A stretch of DNA of 64,000 bases, from assembly GCF_963676685.1 (NCBI RefSeq), contig NC_092357.1, positions 19,457,607 to 19,521,606 on the forward strand, written 5' to 3'. The DNA is from Mytilus edulis. Taxonomy: Eukaryota; Mollusca; Bivalvia; Mytilida; Mytilidae. Below the pieces are notes generated by a model. The model did not search any database. It saw only the letters and a list, made by a program, of their open reading frames with translations, and was not told where the DNA came from. The position numbers and the translations under genes are program-made. Of the stretch, positions 25,028 through 40,000 are shown piece after piece; the first letter of the stretch is position 1, and the number at the start of each line of letters is the position of its first letter.

Positions 25028-28000
25028 CTAAGGATGACAAAAATTTAAACACGAATTAATAGATACATGTCCCATCAATCCCCGAGGTTATAATCAAATT
25101 ACGCGTTTATACAAAATTTAGTCCTGGTATCTATGATGAGTTTATTAGTAACGCATGCTTTATAACAAAACTTGCAAGCACTGTTTATTGAATTCATTTT
25201 TAAATTGTTAGAAACGAAGGTGTCTAATCGATCAGGCAAAGTTGACGTTAGACGGATTTGGTTATTTTAAGGTTTTTTTGTTGTTTCGATTTTTTTTCAG
25301 ATTTTGCTTTTTAATATTCGGACTTGATCGTTCCTAATAAATATAATTCCAAAAAGCGCCTCGTACGCATTGATTTATTTATAGTTATTTTCATTGTTCA
25401 AATGTCAATATATTCGAATTCCTTAAATTTTAAATAACTATGGAGGAGAATACGTTACTTAACTCATGCATATTTATTTATATTTCTTCACTACATATTT
25501 TGTTTCAGGTTTTCTATGTGTATGTAAATTTTGAATTGAAAATCGCTTTTGATACATTGATCATCTATAAAAGTCTTTTATGCGCCTGACCAAGGTCATG
25601 AACCTCTGGCCTTTGTTAGTCTTATATTCTTTTTAAATTTTAATGTATTTTTTTTTTATGTCGGAGTTTGTATGACATCCATTAGTACTGAACTTGTACA
25701 AATTTTTGTTTAGGGGCCAGCTGCATCACCCCTTTATGTGTGGGATTTTCTCGATGTATTGAAGACCCATTGGTGGCGTTCGGCTGTTTATTGCTCTTTA
25801 TGCGGGTTGTTGACTCTTTGACACATTTCCCATTTCCATTTCAACTTTATTTCAAAACAAGAGAAGCACAAAACCAGTAGGTATTAATAGTTACTAGAAC
25901 ATACCCGCGAAATCGCGGGCATTCATAGCGTGGTTGAAAGTGTGTAAAGCGTTGTAGAAAGAATTTTGTAAAAGATTTAATGACTGGAGAATTTTAGGCA
26001 TAGTATCAAAAGTCATAGGTACTTAGGAACAGAAAAATGTTTTTTTTATCCCTCATCCTTTATTTCCAAAATTCTGAAATTTTTGTTTTCTATTAATTTC
26101 AATATGAACATAAATTTAGTAATTATGAAAATTCAAGTCAGGAGCCTGTAATTCAGTGGTTGTCGTTTTATTATGTGTTACATATTTGTTTTTCGTTCAT
26201 ATTTTGCACATTAGTTGCACGTTAGTTTTCTCGTTGGAATTGTTTTACATTGTCATATCGGGGCCTTTTACAGCCTTTTACAGCTGACCGTATAGTTACC
26301 TATAGTTGTTAATTTCTGTGTCATATTGGGTCTCTTTTGGAGAGCTGTCGCATTGGCAATCATACCACATCTTCTTATTTTGTAATCAATGATTTTTTGT
26401 AAAAGATTTAATGACTGGAGAATTTCAGAAAAGGTATCAAACGTTATAGGTACTTTGGGACAGGACAATTTTTTTCTAGCCCAGCTCCTCCTTTTTTCTC
26501 CGAAATTCCCATTTCTTTAAATAATAACACATGAATAATTTAGCGCTCATATGAATAAAATGAACATTCATTACTGTAAATAAAGTGTAATTGCTTTTTA
26601 CTTTCAATTCTCAGTTTACTAATCGATCCACAGTGGTCATTTATATATTATAAAGACCCTCTCTATTTAATAAACTCTATGACCGTCGTGGATAGAAAAC
26701 TTGAAAATGATATCAGATAATGCACTTTATTCGTAGTATATGTATGTTCAAGGTATACAGAAAAACGCAAACCGGAAGTCTAACCTGACTTAAAATTTCG
26801 TCCAATGAAGGACACTATATCCAGACACCTTTTTTCTCGTTTTTCTCCCCAAATATCTCAATCTGAATACTCATATGAATGGATGACAAATGCGACTATG
26901 CACTGTACCTATAGGACACAGAGGCATGATGGTTTATTTATTTGGGAAAGAAGACAAGCGAAACACAAAATGAGGTCTTCTCGTTTAATAGTATAGATAC
27001 CATAAGATATAGTTTCATATCACTACTTCTAATGAACATATTTTTATATTTGTTAATCTAGCAAACGTTATACATGCCACATAACGGGTTAGTATCAACG
27101 TGACTATATGTTGTATACTGCGAGAAAGTTTTCTTGACAGATCGTCTTCAAGTATTGATGAGTGGTTTTCACGTATTTAATTTATTTGTACATTTAACCG
27201 TTACACAAAATTAGAAAAATCACAAAAAATACTGTACTCCAAGGAATTTTAAAACGGAAAGTCCCTAATCACATGGCAAAATCATAAGCCCAATTACATC
27301 AAACGAATGGATAACAACTGTCATATTCCTGACTAGATACAGATATTTTTTTATGTAGAAAATGGAGGATAAAGCCTGGTTTTAAAGCTAGCTAAACCTC
27401 TCACCAGTATGACAGACGCATCAAATTCGATTTTTGACAAAGATGTTAATTTGAAGAAAACCAACAGATATAAAAGGTAAAAATGACAAAGTAGGGGTAT
27501 ATCAGTCAACACTGTGCTCCAACCCCAATCACTATAAACACAAACAAATATGTAAAAAAGAAGCACAACATTTCAAAAAGACCAAGTATATAAATAAAAA
27601 TTAAAGACAGGAATACACATTTTTACCATAGTATAATAAGACAATGACGGGATGTATTAGTACAGCGCCACAAACATCCTTCTAGCTAGATCACTTTTCT
27701 TTTGTATAATAAACTTACCTGTCACGATTTCGATTTTGAGATTTACCTGTAACAAAAACTTTAGACATGTAAAACTTTCGTACAGAATTATCATTAACAT
27801 TGTTTTCAAATACATCGTGTTTTGCATTTTTAATTACAGGCGGACAACAGGTATACATGCAAAATGATATAACATATAATGTGTACTTGGTTTATATGTT
27901 TTCTCGTGTCTCGTTTTTTATATACATTAGACTGTTGGTATTCCTGTTTGAATTTTGTGCATTCCTGGAAAACAATTATAGACTATTTACCGGATTTGTT

Positions 28001-31000
28001 ATCACATAAGCAACACGACGGGTGCCACATGTGGAGCAGGATCTGCTTACCCTTCCGGAGCACCTGAGATCAACCCTAGTTTGTGGTGGGGTTCGTGTTG
28101 TTTATTCTTTAGTTTTCTATGTTGTGTCATGTGTACTATTGTTTGTCTGTTTGTCTTTTTCATTTTTAGCCATGGCGTTGTCAGTTTATTTTAGATTTAT
28201 GAGTTTGACTGTCACTTTGGTATCTTTCGTCCCTCTTTTATAGCTCAAACACGTCAAATGAATCGATTACAACTGTCATACTCCTGACTGGACACAGGAA
28301 CATTCTATGTGAAAGATAGTGGATTAAACTTGGTTTTTATAGCCAACTAAACCCCTCACACATATGACAATCTCAAGAAACAATTTCATTATATGTGATG
28401 AAAACAAAAGACATATTATGTATAAATATCAAAATTGAGGATTAGGGTTTGAATAACATAAACCATACCATTTCTGTTGTTACAAAGTACTGCCATTATT
28501 ATTATGAAGAGCAGTAAAATTGCCACCAAGCCAATCACGGCGTATATTATAATGTTCTTGTCCTCTTTATCTAAAAATAGGCATTCAGTTTTAGTTCAAT
28601 CACGACAGTAGGGGTATATACAAAACTATCTAAAAATAAACTGAAGCGATCTTATTTGACGACAACATTAAGTGGATTCTGAAAGATTGCACATGACCTA
28701 TAAAAACTCAGCAAATGATGCATTCATTATAGATATATGAAATAATTGACATCAACGAACCGCAAGTTATATAACTGCTTGAAAAGATTAACCTTGCTTA
28801 AGGTTTACATGCTTGTTTTGATTGGTGGACATGTCTTTGCAGTCAATTTTTGGAAAGTACATGTATTTGTTTTTTAGTTTTTAATCTAGTTCTAAGCAAC
28901 CCAATGTGTATTTCATTTCGGAGCATTTCATAGCTTTCTTTGCGAAAGGAATTTTCTCATTGGGGAAGGCTTAACGATGACCTAAGTTGTCAATAAGTCT
29001 TTAGTGGCAACCATATTACATCTACTTATTTTTGTATGAATCGGGAATCCCGGAACCAAATATAAAACAAATTAAGTATGTTTTATCACATAGCATTTAT
29101 TATTTGATCAAGAGAAAATACGAAACACTAACTACAGTATCAATTGTACCATACCTTCAATTGTTAACTGCAAGCAAACTGATTGGGGTACTTTGTTATT
29201 GATCAGATGACTAGCATCACAACAAAGATTTTGTCCACTATTGTTAGATAATGGAACCACGTCTAATGTTCCAGTTACTGTATAACTTCTATCAATAACA
29301 TTATAAGACTGCAGAATGATAAGATCGTTTGTGTAATGACGGTCCTGGATTCTGATGGAAATGGTCGGAGCAGGATAACCATTCAATGATGAACAAGTCC
29401 ATGTTCCTGTGGAACCAGATATCAGGTTGGTAGGCCCTGTCAGTATTGGGAACGTCGGTGCAACTTAAATGATACATAACTGGAATGATATATCATCTTT
29501 ACATATAAGATGTGAAGAAATAAATGATAATCAGTGAATATATCACAATAAGGAATTTAATAACCTAAGCTTACAGCCTCAACCAAGCTAATCAATTTAG
29601 GAAGCAGTAGAAAATATATTTTTTGATCTAATGAGCTGATTCAAAACAATGTAGACAACACAAACTGTTAAATCATTTAAATTCCTATAGCATCAAGACC
29701 GTATGCATATATAGGTTTATAGTGCCCTTGTTATGCATGCACCAGACGTCAAGGAATTCACAATTAATCAAAATATTACAATAAAGAATAAAACACAATT
29801 GGTGTCATGACGTTTTATGCGAATATCATGGTATTCTAAATTTTAAAGCATGTTGTAGTGAGTTGAAACACGAATTTGGGATCCAGAGCGAAGAACATAT
29901 GGACTGTTGATTTCAGCTGTTCTTAATCATAACTCTTCTAGAACGGTTTATTTTGTGAAGGCAACACTAAGACGTTTTAGTGAGAGTAGCGTATCCATAT
30001 TGATATTTAAGATGATTTTTCTTTGTTTTCTTTGTTTTTACAGAAAAATAGCAACTCAAGTGTAAGGTTGATCGCCAAAATTTTACAACATAACGGAACT
30101 GAACTAGAAACAGCTGTCGTATAATTATAAGGTTTATCTAGCTGTAAAAAAACCCAAGTTAAAACCACCAATTGTCAAAGAAGCCCGTATGGATTCATGA
30201 ATATGGAAGTTGTTATTTCACTTGTCTTTTGATTTGACTTCCTTTTAACATTGCCATTAATAAAAATAGATGAAAGTGATAAAGTCACAAGTATTTTAAT
30301 TTTATGAAGTTCTTATCGCAATGTTGCTTAAACTTCACCTTAAAAAACAGATTTTGTGTGTCATCAGTTTTGGAGATTCATTAAGCCCTGTTTTAGGGGA
30401 CCAACAGCGTACCTGTATCGATATGTTTTAATTGTAGCAATAGAATATGATTGCACAGCAAATAAAGTGTGTTGTTACACGTTCTTCTTAAATATATTTG
30501 ATATGCTCGAAGCTTTATATACAAATGTACGTACAATATACTTCAATATATGTTGTCGTTGTAAGTGGCTTATTCAATACGCCGTTATTCGCCTGACATT
30601 CAAACACTTCGAGGTGGTCTTTCAAACCAGCAGTAAAAGTTAAAGTTGACGTTGTTACGCCATTGTTCGTAGAACTAATGATACCATTTGTAATGACATT
30701 GTCATCTCTCAGCCAATTTAATGTTGATAAAGGATTTCCTCCTATAGAACGGCATATCATTTTTACAGTATCTCCTAAGTTATATTGATGTGAACCTGTT
30801 ATTTCTGGTTGACCTGGAGGGTTGATGGAAGCTATTAAAGAAAACAAAATATTTACAGTAATTACAAATATTCTATACACTTGTACATTAGATAGGAAAT
30901 CTGACATGTGAAATTTGTTGCGAATAAATATTATGAAAACAAATTAGATAACAAAAAACTCCGACGAAAATTCAAAACAGTCCTAATCAAATGGCAAAAT

Positions 31001-34000
31001 TAAAATCCTAAACACATCAAACAAATGAATATCAATTGTCATATTTCTGACTTGGCACAGACATTTTCATAGGAAGAAACTGGTCGTTGAAACTGGTTGT
31101 ATAGCTGGCTAAAGTCCTACTTGTACCCATTGAGCTATCAGGTATTTTTATTCTCATTCCATGTATAATTAATGGTTTTGTTTCATGTAAAGCTGTTCTT
31201 TATTTATATTTTTACAAAAGATTTTTTAAGGTAAGTGACAATACCTACGTTTAAGTGTGAGATATGTTGTCTTTACTTGTGGTCTCCTTAGGAATCCATT
31301 ATCGACCTGACATTCATAAACCTCCAGATTATCATCAGCAAATGTTGTAAAAGTCAATGTTGTTGTTGTTATATTACCACTAGTAGTTGTATTAGTACCA
31401 GACGTAATTACAATATCATCTTTCAACCATGTTACTGATGGTGGGGGGTTGGCTCCGGTAGAACTGCATGAAAGAATAACAGTCATTCCTATCTGAAATT
31501 CTACATAACTACTTGTTTCCGGTTCACCTGGGGCTGTCCTGATAGAAGCTTAAAAAATCAATGAAACTTTTTATCAACAATTTAACAACATTCTAATAAT
31601 GGAAATGTATGCCGTGTTCAGATTGAGCTGTATGTGTTTTAAGTGTACGCTACACCTAAAATGAATCAGACTATATAACATCCCCGCAATTAAATTATTA
31701 CACGTTTCTAAACCAATCCAAGGAGTAATCAAGCATTTCTATAATGTCTTTGTTTTTTGGAAGACATTTTGCAGTTTTCTGATCATTATAATTTGTAATG
31801 AGGGCTTACTGTTGACATTTGTAGTTTGTTCCCAAGTGTATTGGTGTCATATAAATATTTAAGTATTCTTTCTATTGTGTTGGATAAATTGTTTTATTGT
31901 TATATCAGTCAAGGTCACACTCGGACAAAGGCCGTTCATCCTCATCAGGTGCTCTGGTCATTATTTAGATTATTTATTTGATCTATTAATATATAGGTAT
32001 AGGACGATGTGGTATGACTGCCAATGAGACAACTCTTCATTCATCATAACAAAAAATGAACTTAGATAATTATATTCGATACATCAATTATAGTAATGAT
32101 ATGACAAATATTCAAAACTTGTTCTACCAAATCGGGATGAATTCAATTCAAACATCAGCATTTAAGTATGAGGTCATTTTTTGGCTGATTGAGTTTTGAT
32201 TCTACTCAACGAATGATAGACTGATTTTATAAGCGCGACACATATTTTCAATTATTGTTCACGACTATTTCGGTTCAAATTTTCTTTTTGTCCCTTAAAG
32301 CGATGACAGCTAAGGGTTTGATAAATCAGATATGAAAGATAGATTACATTGTATATATCTGCTATAAAAAAAACGTGAGAATTACAATTTTGAAAAGAAG
32401 AACATATTTCTTATATAGTCAATAATTATGTTTGATGTATTGTGATAAGACCGGGTAAAATCCTGATTTGAAATATTATATAGAAAAAGGGGTCATATCC
32501 TATAAAATGGTGGTTTTATAGCTAGTTAAATCTCTTACTTATATGGCAGTCGCATTAAATAAACTATATGGACAACGATGTGTGAACAACACAAATAGAC
32601 ATAATAGGTAAGATTGTCAAAAAAAAATTTCTACTTTTAGAAACATGCAAACTATATAAAACCATAAACACGAAAATGTGAAATGAAAGTTTTAGCAGCT
32701 TACCTTCTAGAACTTTAAGATTGACAGGGTTACTTATAAAGTGACGTTTGCCATTGTTGGCTCGACAGTTATAAATACCCTCATCCTTTTCTGTAATGCT
32801 GAATATGTTTAAATTCGGGTTGGTTGCAGATCTTATAATCTGCCTTTTTGCATTATATGTCCCCTGAGCTATTATTTCAGAGCTGCCTCCATCGACTTGC
32901 GTTTTTGTCCAGTCCCATCCAAATGCTGGTGGTTCGCCATTTATTGTACACGACAAAGTGACCTTGGAATCACCTACTATAGCTGGATATGGTGTCAACG
33001 ACGCAGTTATATTTAGGTCACCTGTAAATTAAAAAAAAGTTTGATTACATATAGCATGATGAATGGGCATGTACAATATACTTAATTAAATCCTTGACTA
33101 TTTACATATTATTTTCTGTAAACCTTTTTTTGTGTCAAAGCAATACTCATAAATGGTACTTGAGTCCACATCGGCTTGCGTGCAGAAACAACTCATTGCT
33201 TATAATCATGATAATGATAGATACCAAGTTTTCAGACCATACCAACATCAATGGTTTTTCAAATTAGAAAAAGAGTTATTGCTGTTAGACGGATAAAACT
33301 GGGGAGAAATCTCAGCCAGCTTTAGTTTCAAACAAAGTCATCAAAATATGACAGGCGGTAATGTAAGTACGCCAGTTACACTTTTCGTCTCTGACAGAAT
33401 CACCGGTTGCGATACAATCCACATATATGAGCTATATGCCATTATGATTTGGTATATGTGTCATGCAATGTAGAAACAATCCCGTCATTTTTGAAAATGT
33501 TTCTACGTTGATGGCATTTCAGTTATGTTCCCTTGCTATTTGCTACACAACGGTAGCAAGAACTACTGCCTCTTCGGATTAAATTAAGTTCAACCTTTTA
33601 GTTTTAAGAAGAGGTGATGTTTCTCAAATTTGACGTTTCTTTAATGGTTGTGCAAACTGTGGTTTATAACTGTTTTGTTCGTTTTTTATGTTTTTTATGT
33701 CACAAATTTATTAAACGTCTTTTATTAGACATGTCTTTGGTAACTATCTAATAGCTCTCTATGCAAAAACATTATGTAAAATATTGGTTTTATATATAAT
33801 TTGTTCATTTCATAAAGTAAGGTTTGAAAACTAAACACCATTATTTATGATTGATCTTAGGATTTTCACTACCAAGGAACCAAGTACATCAAGCAAAGTT
33901 GAAAACTGTTTTAAATAAAGGCAACAGTAGTAATCTTTAATCGATTGAGAAAAAAAACCAAATCCGGGATACAGACTAAATCTGAGGGAAACGTATCAAA

Positions 34001-37000
34001 TATAAGAGGAGAACAACAACACAACAGAAACACAGCATTAAAATGTAACACACACAGAAACGAATTCTGTAATATTACAATAGCCATTTTCCTGACTTCA
34101 ACATTTTAAGAAAATAAAAGTTTCGTATAGATTCATTTGGGCTTTTGTGTTCCAAAATATGTTGATGCATCTGATTTTCAAGATAACTGATCACTAATAT
34201 TGTTCATGCGATTAACACTAGTTCAAGATATTTTGTACTTTAATACTAGGAAAAAATCCCAAATTTTAAATTTGCCAAATATAAAAAAAAGATGATGTGG
34301 TATGATTGCCAGTGCGACAACTGTCCACAAGAGACTGAAATGAAACAGACATTAACAACTATAGATCACCGTACGGCCTTCAAAAATGCGTAAAGCCAAT
34401 ACCGCATAGTCAGCTATAAAAGGTCCCGATATGACAAGGTAAAACAATGCAAACGAGGAAACGAACGGCCTTATGAGCAAAAAACAAATATGTAACACAT
34501 AAACAAACGACAACCACTGAATTACAGGCTCCTGACTTAGGACAGGCACATACATAAATAATGTGTCGGGGTTAAACATGTTAGCGGGATCCCAACCCTT
34601 CAATATTTAATTTTTTCCTGTAATAAAATATCATGACAAACGTTTAAGCTAACATAAATTGATATAATATACTTACTTATAAATCTAAGAACACTATATG
34701 AACTGGTACTTGTTCCAACAGCATTTGAAGCAGAACAGACATATGTACCACTATCAGAAGATTGGAAGTTCAGAACTGTTAAAGAAGGATTCTGAGTGTT
34801 ACCACCAGAATACTTGGCTGTATTGCCTGTGTATAATAAATGCCGTTGCTTAGGACCAGTTGGTGTAAAATACCAACGTATGTTTGAGGCTACTGGTTCC
34901 CCGGTTATGAAACATGAGATTAATTGAAATTGTCCCTGGAGAACATCAGCCTTAGTAGGAGAAATAGTAACAGTTAAGAGACCTGAAAAGATAATGACAC
35001 ATGGTCACAATAGCATTCATGTTAAAACGAAAGTAAAAACCAATACAGGCAAAAACTATACTAAAATTCGTTAAAAAAATCCACTTGAAGAAGATTTTCT
35101 ATCAAGAACGAATGCTTGATAGTTAATGCATTACAGAAAAGCATAAACACCAACAATTTAACAAAATTAAGTCTATTCAAGCGCGTCGGACAAAAATCAC
35201 GAGTTCGAATCGAGGCCAGGAAAGAACAAACAATTTCTACTGCAAATTTACAGATCTAACATTGTTGGGCTCATGTTTAGTCAAATTAAAGGCAATACAT
35301 CGCAGAGTTGTAACTGGTTTAGACGTACTTATAATATGAGTTTTTGCATCCTGCCTTTATTTGTAAGATCCCTTACGAAAGAAAATGCATCTCATTTGTA
35401 AAAAATCTTAATGCCTAGCTTAATATTATGTCCTGTGTTACGACGCTTAATAAAAACTGACGACATGGACGACGAGGACATGTTACATCCGAAAACTTTA
35501 TTTTTGTAGAGTCTACAGTGGTCCAGCTCGTCGACATTGAACACCTCGATTTGGTACCTTGATATCTCAGTAGCTTGAGTTCGAATCCAGGTCAGGGAAG
35601 AAGAACAAATAAAAGAGGGACGAAAGATACCAAAGGGACAATCAAACTCATAAATCGAAATCAAATTGACAACGCCATGGCTAAAAATGAAAAAGACAAA
35701 CAGACAAACAATATTACACATGACACAACATAGAAAAGAAAAGAATAAGCAACACGAATCCCACCAAACACTAGGGGTGATCTCAGGTGCTCCGGAAGGG
35801 TAAGCAGATCCACATGTGGCACCCGTCGTGTTGCTTATGTGATAACAATTCTGGTAGGTCAAATTTTCATGTTTGGACGAATTATATACACAGAATATGT
35901 TTAACAGCCTTGTATCACCATCACCTGCTGGTTATCCGATAGATACAATTTTTTGCAGAGTCGTCAATGGTTCAGACGTACTTATGATATAATTATTTCC
36001 GTAAATGCATCCTTTAATGAATTTTGTCTTAAAAAAGCATCCATACACAACATAGAATTTGTTTTCAATAATTATAATTTGTATAAAATGTTAACTTGTA
36101 CACAACATATATATCGCATAGATATTTTTGTTTTAAGTACATGTTAGTTATAAGGTCCAAAGATAAAAAAATTCACTGATGAATATGTATAATCTTCAAT
36201 ATAAAAGAATATATTTAAAGCTGGCAACAAATCTATTCACTGAAAGTCTCTAAATCAATGACCAAAACAGAATCTTCCATAATTCTAATTTTAGATAATT
36301 TTGACAGTTGTAAATGGTGGAATTAAAATATTTAATTTGATGCTCATCGTCAAATCTTGTATTTAAAATTAACAACGTAACTTAAAATTTGAAAAGAAAT
36401 TAGCCGTAGAACCGTGACCTATATAATACTAATCGAAAATATTGCATTATGCATAAATTGTTTTAGCCAATTTAAATTTTTTAGATATGTATTTACATAT
36501 GATATATACACATAAAATCACTCGAACGATACGTATTATGTAGAACGAAAATCAAACTCTTAATTAAACATAACGACTTCCGTGTATTTTACGTCATTGT
36601 TTTATTGAGATATTTATATATCATTGTACATATGTCCAACAATTACTCCGAGCATTCTTCTTTTTTTTGTAACTGATATTAGTATTTGTGACTGTGTATT
36701 TTGTAAATTTCGTAGTTGTGAATATTAGCAAAGTTCTTAATAAGTAGTTAGTACTTTGATAAAGAGGTAACAGTAGTTTACCGCTGTTCAAAGGTAATAA
36801 ATCGATTGAGAGAAAACAAATCCGGGTAACAAACTAAAATCGAGGGAAACTCATAAACTATAAGGCGAAAACATCTGAACAACAGAAACTCTGAAGTGCA
36901 AAAAAAAAACCTAAAACAAACGCAACATATATATAAAACAAAACATCATTATTACAAGGATTAAGATTTTGTATGTGTGCCAATCGAATAAAAATAAGTT

Positions 37001-40000
37001 ATAAAAGCCAATATAAGTACAAAGTAAAAGAGCATTTATAGCCAAAAATTCCTAAAAGTTTTGAAAGAGGAAAACAACGAAACAACAAAAGCACTGAATC
37101 GCAACAAAAAACAAACGACAATGCAACAAACACAGAATCGAACTATAAGAAAACAACTTTCATTTTCCTGACTAGGTACAGGTCATTTTAAGAAAAAAAA
37201 AGGTGGATTAAACCTGGATTTGTGTGCAGCAAAACCTCGCGCGTTTATTGCAATGTTAAATATACCTCTAGAATGACAACATTGCATGCAAGTAAATGCA
37301 AAAAAAATTCAGGACAGAGAAATATACAAATAACCAATACAATTGTACATTTCGACATGCAAACCACAGAATACAAATGAACTCGTAAGGCAATCTAGGA
37401 CAGCACACGAAAATAGCACAATAGAACCACGAACTGTCCATTACACGATTGTATCAACGCCAAAAAAGTGACGTCACAGGTACATTTAACAAATTGGATA
37501 TAAATCAAGATAAATCGGTATAACATTTAAACAACATCTTCACGATATTTCTGTCTTCGGGTTTCAAACTGTAAATTCCGCATCACGAGCTCTATCACAA
37601 ATCAGGACATACAGTAGAGTCCAGGTTCTATATGTGATATCTAGCCTAGAAAACTACTGACTTAATATTTTGGTCATATACATTAATTTTGGTCATCAGA
37701 AAAGAAAACGTCGTTAAGGGACAGATATGAAAACCGTTCAAAAAACTATTAAAAACATTTTTTGCAGTAAACATCTAACCGTATACTAAAGGTATATTCA
37801 CGAAGTCTTGTAATGGATTTCGACATGAGGTATATCTGTTCATGAATGATATGGTCAACTTCATAAGCAAAGCGTTTTGTACAACTATTGCTAAACAGTT
37901 TATATATTGAATGATCAGATTTTACTACATCAACTTAATTAAAAAATTTAGCACATTTACACCGTGAGTTACACCTGACTAGAACTGACCTCCATTGACA
38001 ATAAGCCTTGATGTCGTCTGGAATTTTAACCCTCCACCAATTGTCGCTTGACAGAAAAATTCCTGCTCATCCTCCTCTACAATGTTATATATGGTTAAAT
38101 CCGTAGCATTTGGATATATTTCTATGCTGTATTTGCTTCCACTAGATATTGTCGCTGTGTTACCACTAGTACTAGTGATTGAGCTCTTTGACCACGACCA
38201 TGCTGTAGCCTGGGTTCCAGTTATTGTACACTCTATAGTGTAGGACACATCGCCGTAAACCGCAGTTCCGTCTAAGGGATTCACTTTTAAGGATATCTGA
38301 CCTATATGACAAATATATGTTATCTAAAAATTATATTTTAGGTTTTCAAAGCGTTTTTCATGATAGTTAACTTCATAAGGAATGAGCAAACCAAAAAGTT
38401 TGAAAGCATACATGATGAATACGTACCATGACAAGTAAAAAGCTGTATAACCCCACGGAACAGAAAAATTAAAGCCGATTACTTCAATTACAATGGCATT
38501 AACACGATCTCAAATAGTATAAATGAAAATATTGATCGATAGACATGTACCTCGTAATTAAACACTGCAGACTTCATTTTTGTCAACAAGTATTTACCTA
38601 CATGCAAATATATACATATTTTTTTATTTCAAATATATTTGCACAGAGTATAGGGATGATATAATAAGAAAATGCAGAAACAAGGCTGATCTGGAAACTA
38701 AATACATATTTATATGCATTATGTACTGAAACTTTTTCAAAACTTCGGGATTGAACAAAGCCCCATTTCCCGATTCCATTTGAGTCAAACAAAATTTGTA
38801 TCATTCAAAATAACCTTAAGTCTGATGTTTTTGTGGTATATAAAATACTTTAATATGCATTCAAAGAAAGAATATGACATACAAAACAAAATTATTTATC
38901 AACATGTGACAGGCTGGCCTTTTATAGCTCATTGGTGAAGGCCGTACGGTGACCTATAGTTGTTAATTTCTGTGTCATTTTAGTCTCTTGTAGAGAGTTA
39001 TCTCATTAGCAATCATACCACATCTTCTTTTTTTATATTATAGTTTGATACACCAGACGCACATTTTGTCTACATAAGACACATGACTGACGCTCAGATC
39101 AAATATGTAGAAAGCAAAAAAAGTATAAAGTTGAAGAGCAATGAGGACTAAAAATTCCCAAAACAAAATGCAATAAAACGTTTTGTATGTACCATACACC
39201 AAAACGAATAAATCATAACACCATACATATTATTATATTTAAGAAAGTAAGTACATTTCAAGAGTTGTAAGTAATCTAAAAAAAAACAACACAGAACACT
39301 GTTTGCTTCATGTGGTTATCATAAGCATTATAACTAAGATATTAGTAAAGTTAAAAACATAGAATATAAATATAAGGTTTTTAAAACAATGTTGTTAATA
39401 AAAATGCTAGTTAATAAGTAAAATAAACATTTGAAAAATAAGTCAAAGTATGATGGTTATTCAGGAGATGCTAAAAGAAGCCTAACAAAATGTGTATTAA
39501 CATTCTTTCTCACCTGCGTTTTCTGCTCCAACCTTCGATATCGATACAACTAAAATATTCAAGAACTAAAGTTTTTATTTAAATTCTTTCAAAACTATAA
39601 ACCATGCAAATATGGTGTTGGCATTCTATACAAAACTTAAAATATAATCAGACATTAAATGCATTATTTGAATAAATATGTGGATTCCTCACACAAAAAT
39701 GAAACATAAAATATTCATAAAAAAACCTACATAAAACAAAGCATGTCATTTTGACGATAGCGTATATTCAAGAGAAATGTAATAGATTTGTTTTTTAAGA
39801 GAGGTCGGACTACTTTACACTGTTTGTTTCACTCCAAGAATCAAGTTCATATCTTAAACAGTAATATTGACGTCAGGTCTAAAATTGCAGTTCAACACAT
39901 ATTGCTTAATTCGCCATTTTCCGCTGCATGATGTGTTGGATGTTACACAAAAACCTTTGAGGATTTAATTAAAAAAAAAACATATAAAAAAATCAAATTC

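Noticed and set aside
35190..35225. tRNA-like B box (GAGTTCGAATC), also near 35576
   Set aside because: No A box or cloverleaf could be drawn at the right distance. Perhaps a tRNA-derived SINE remnant; not a tRNA gene.
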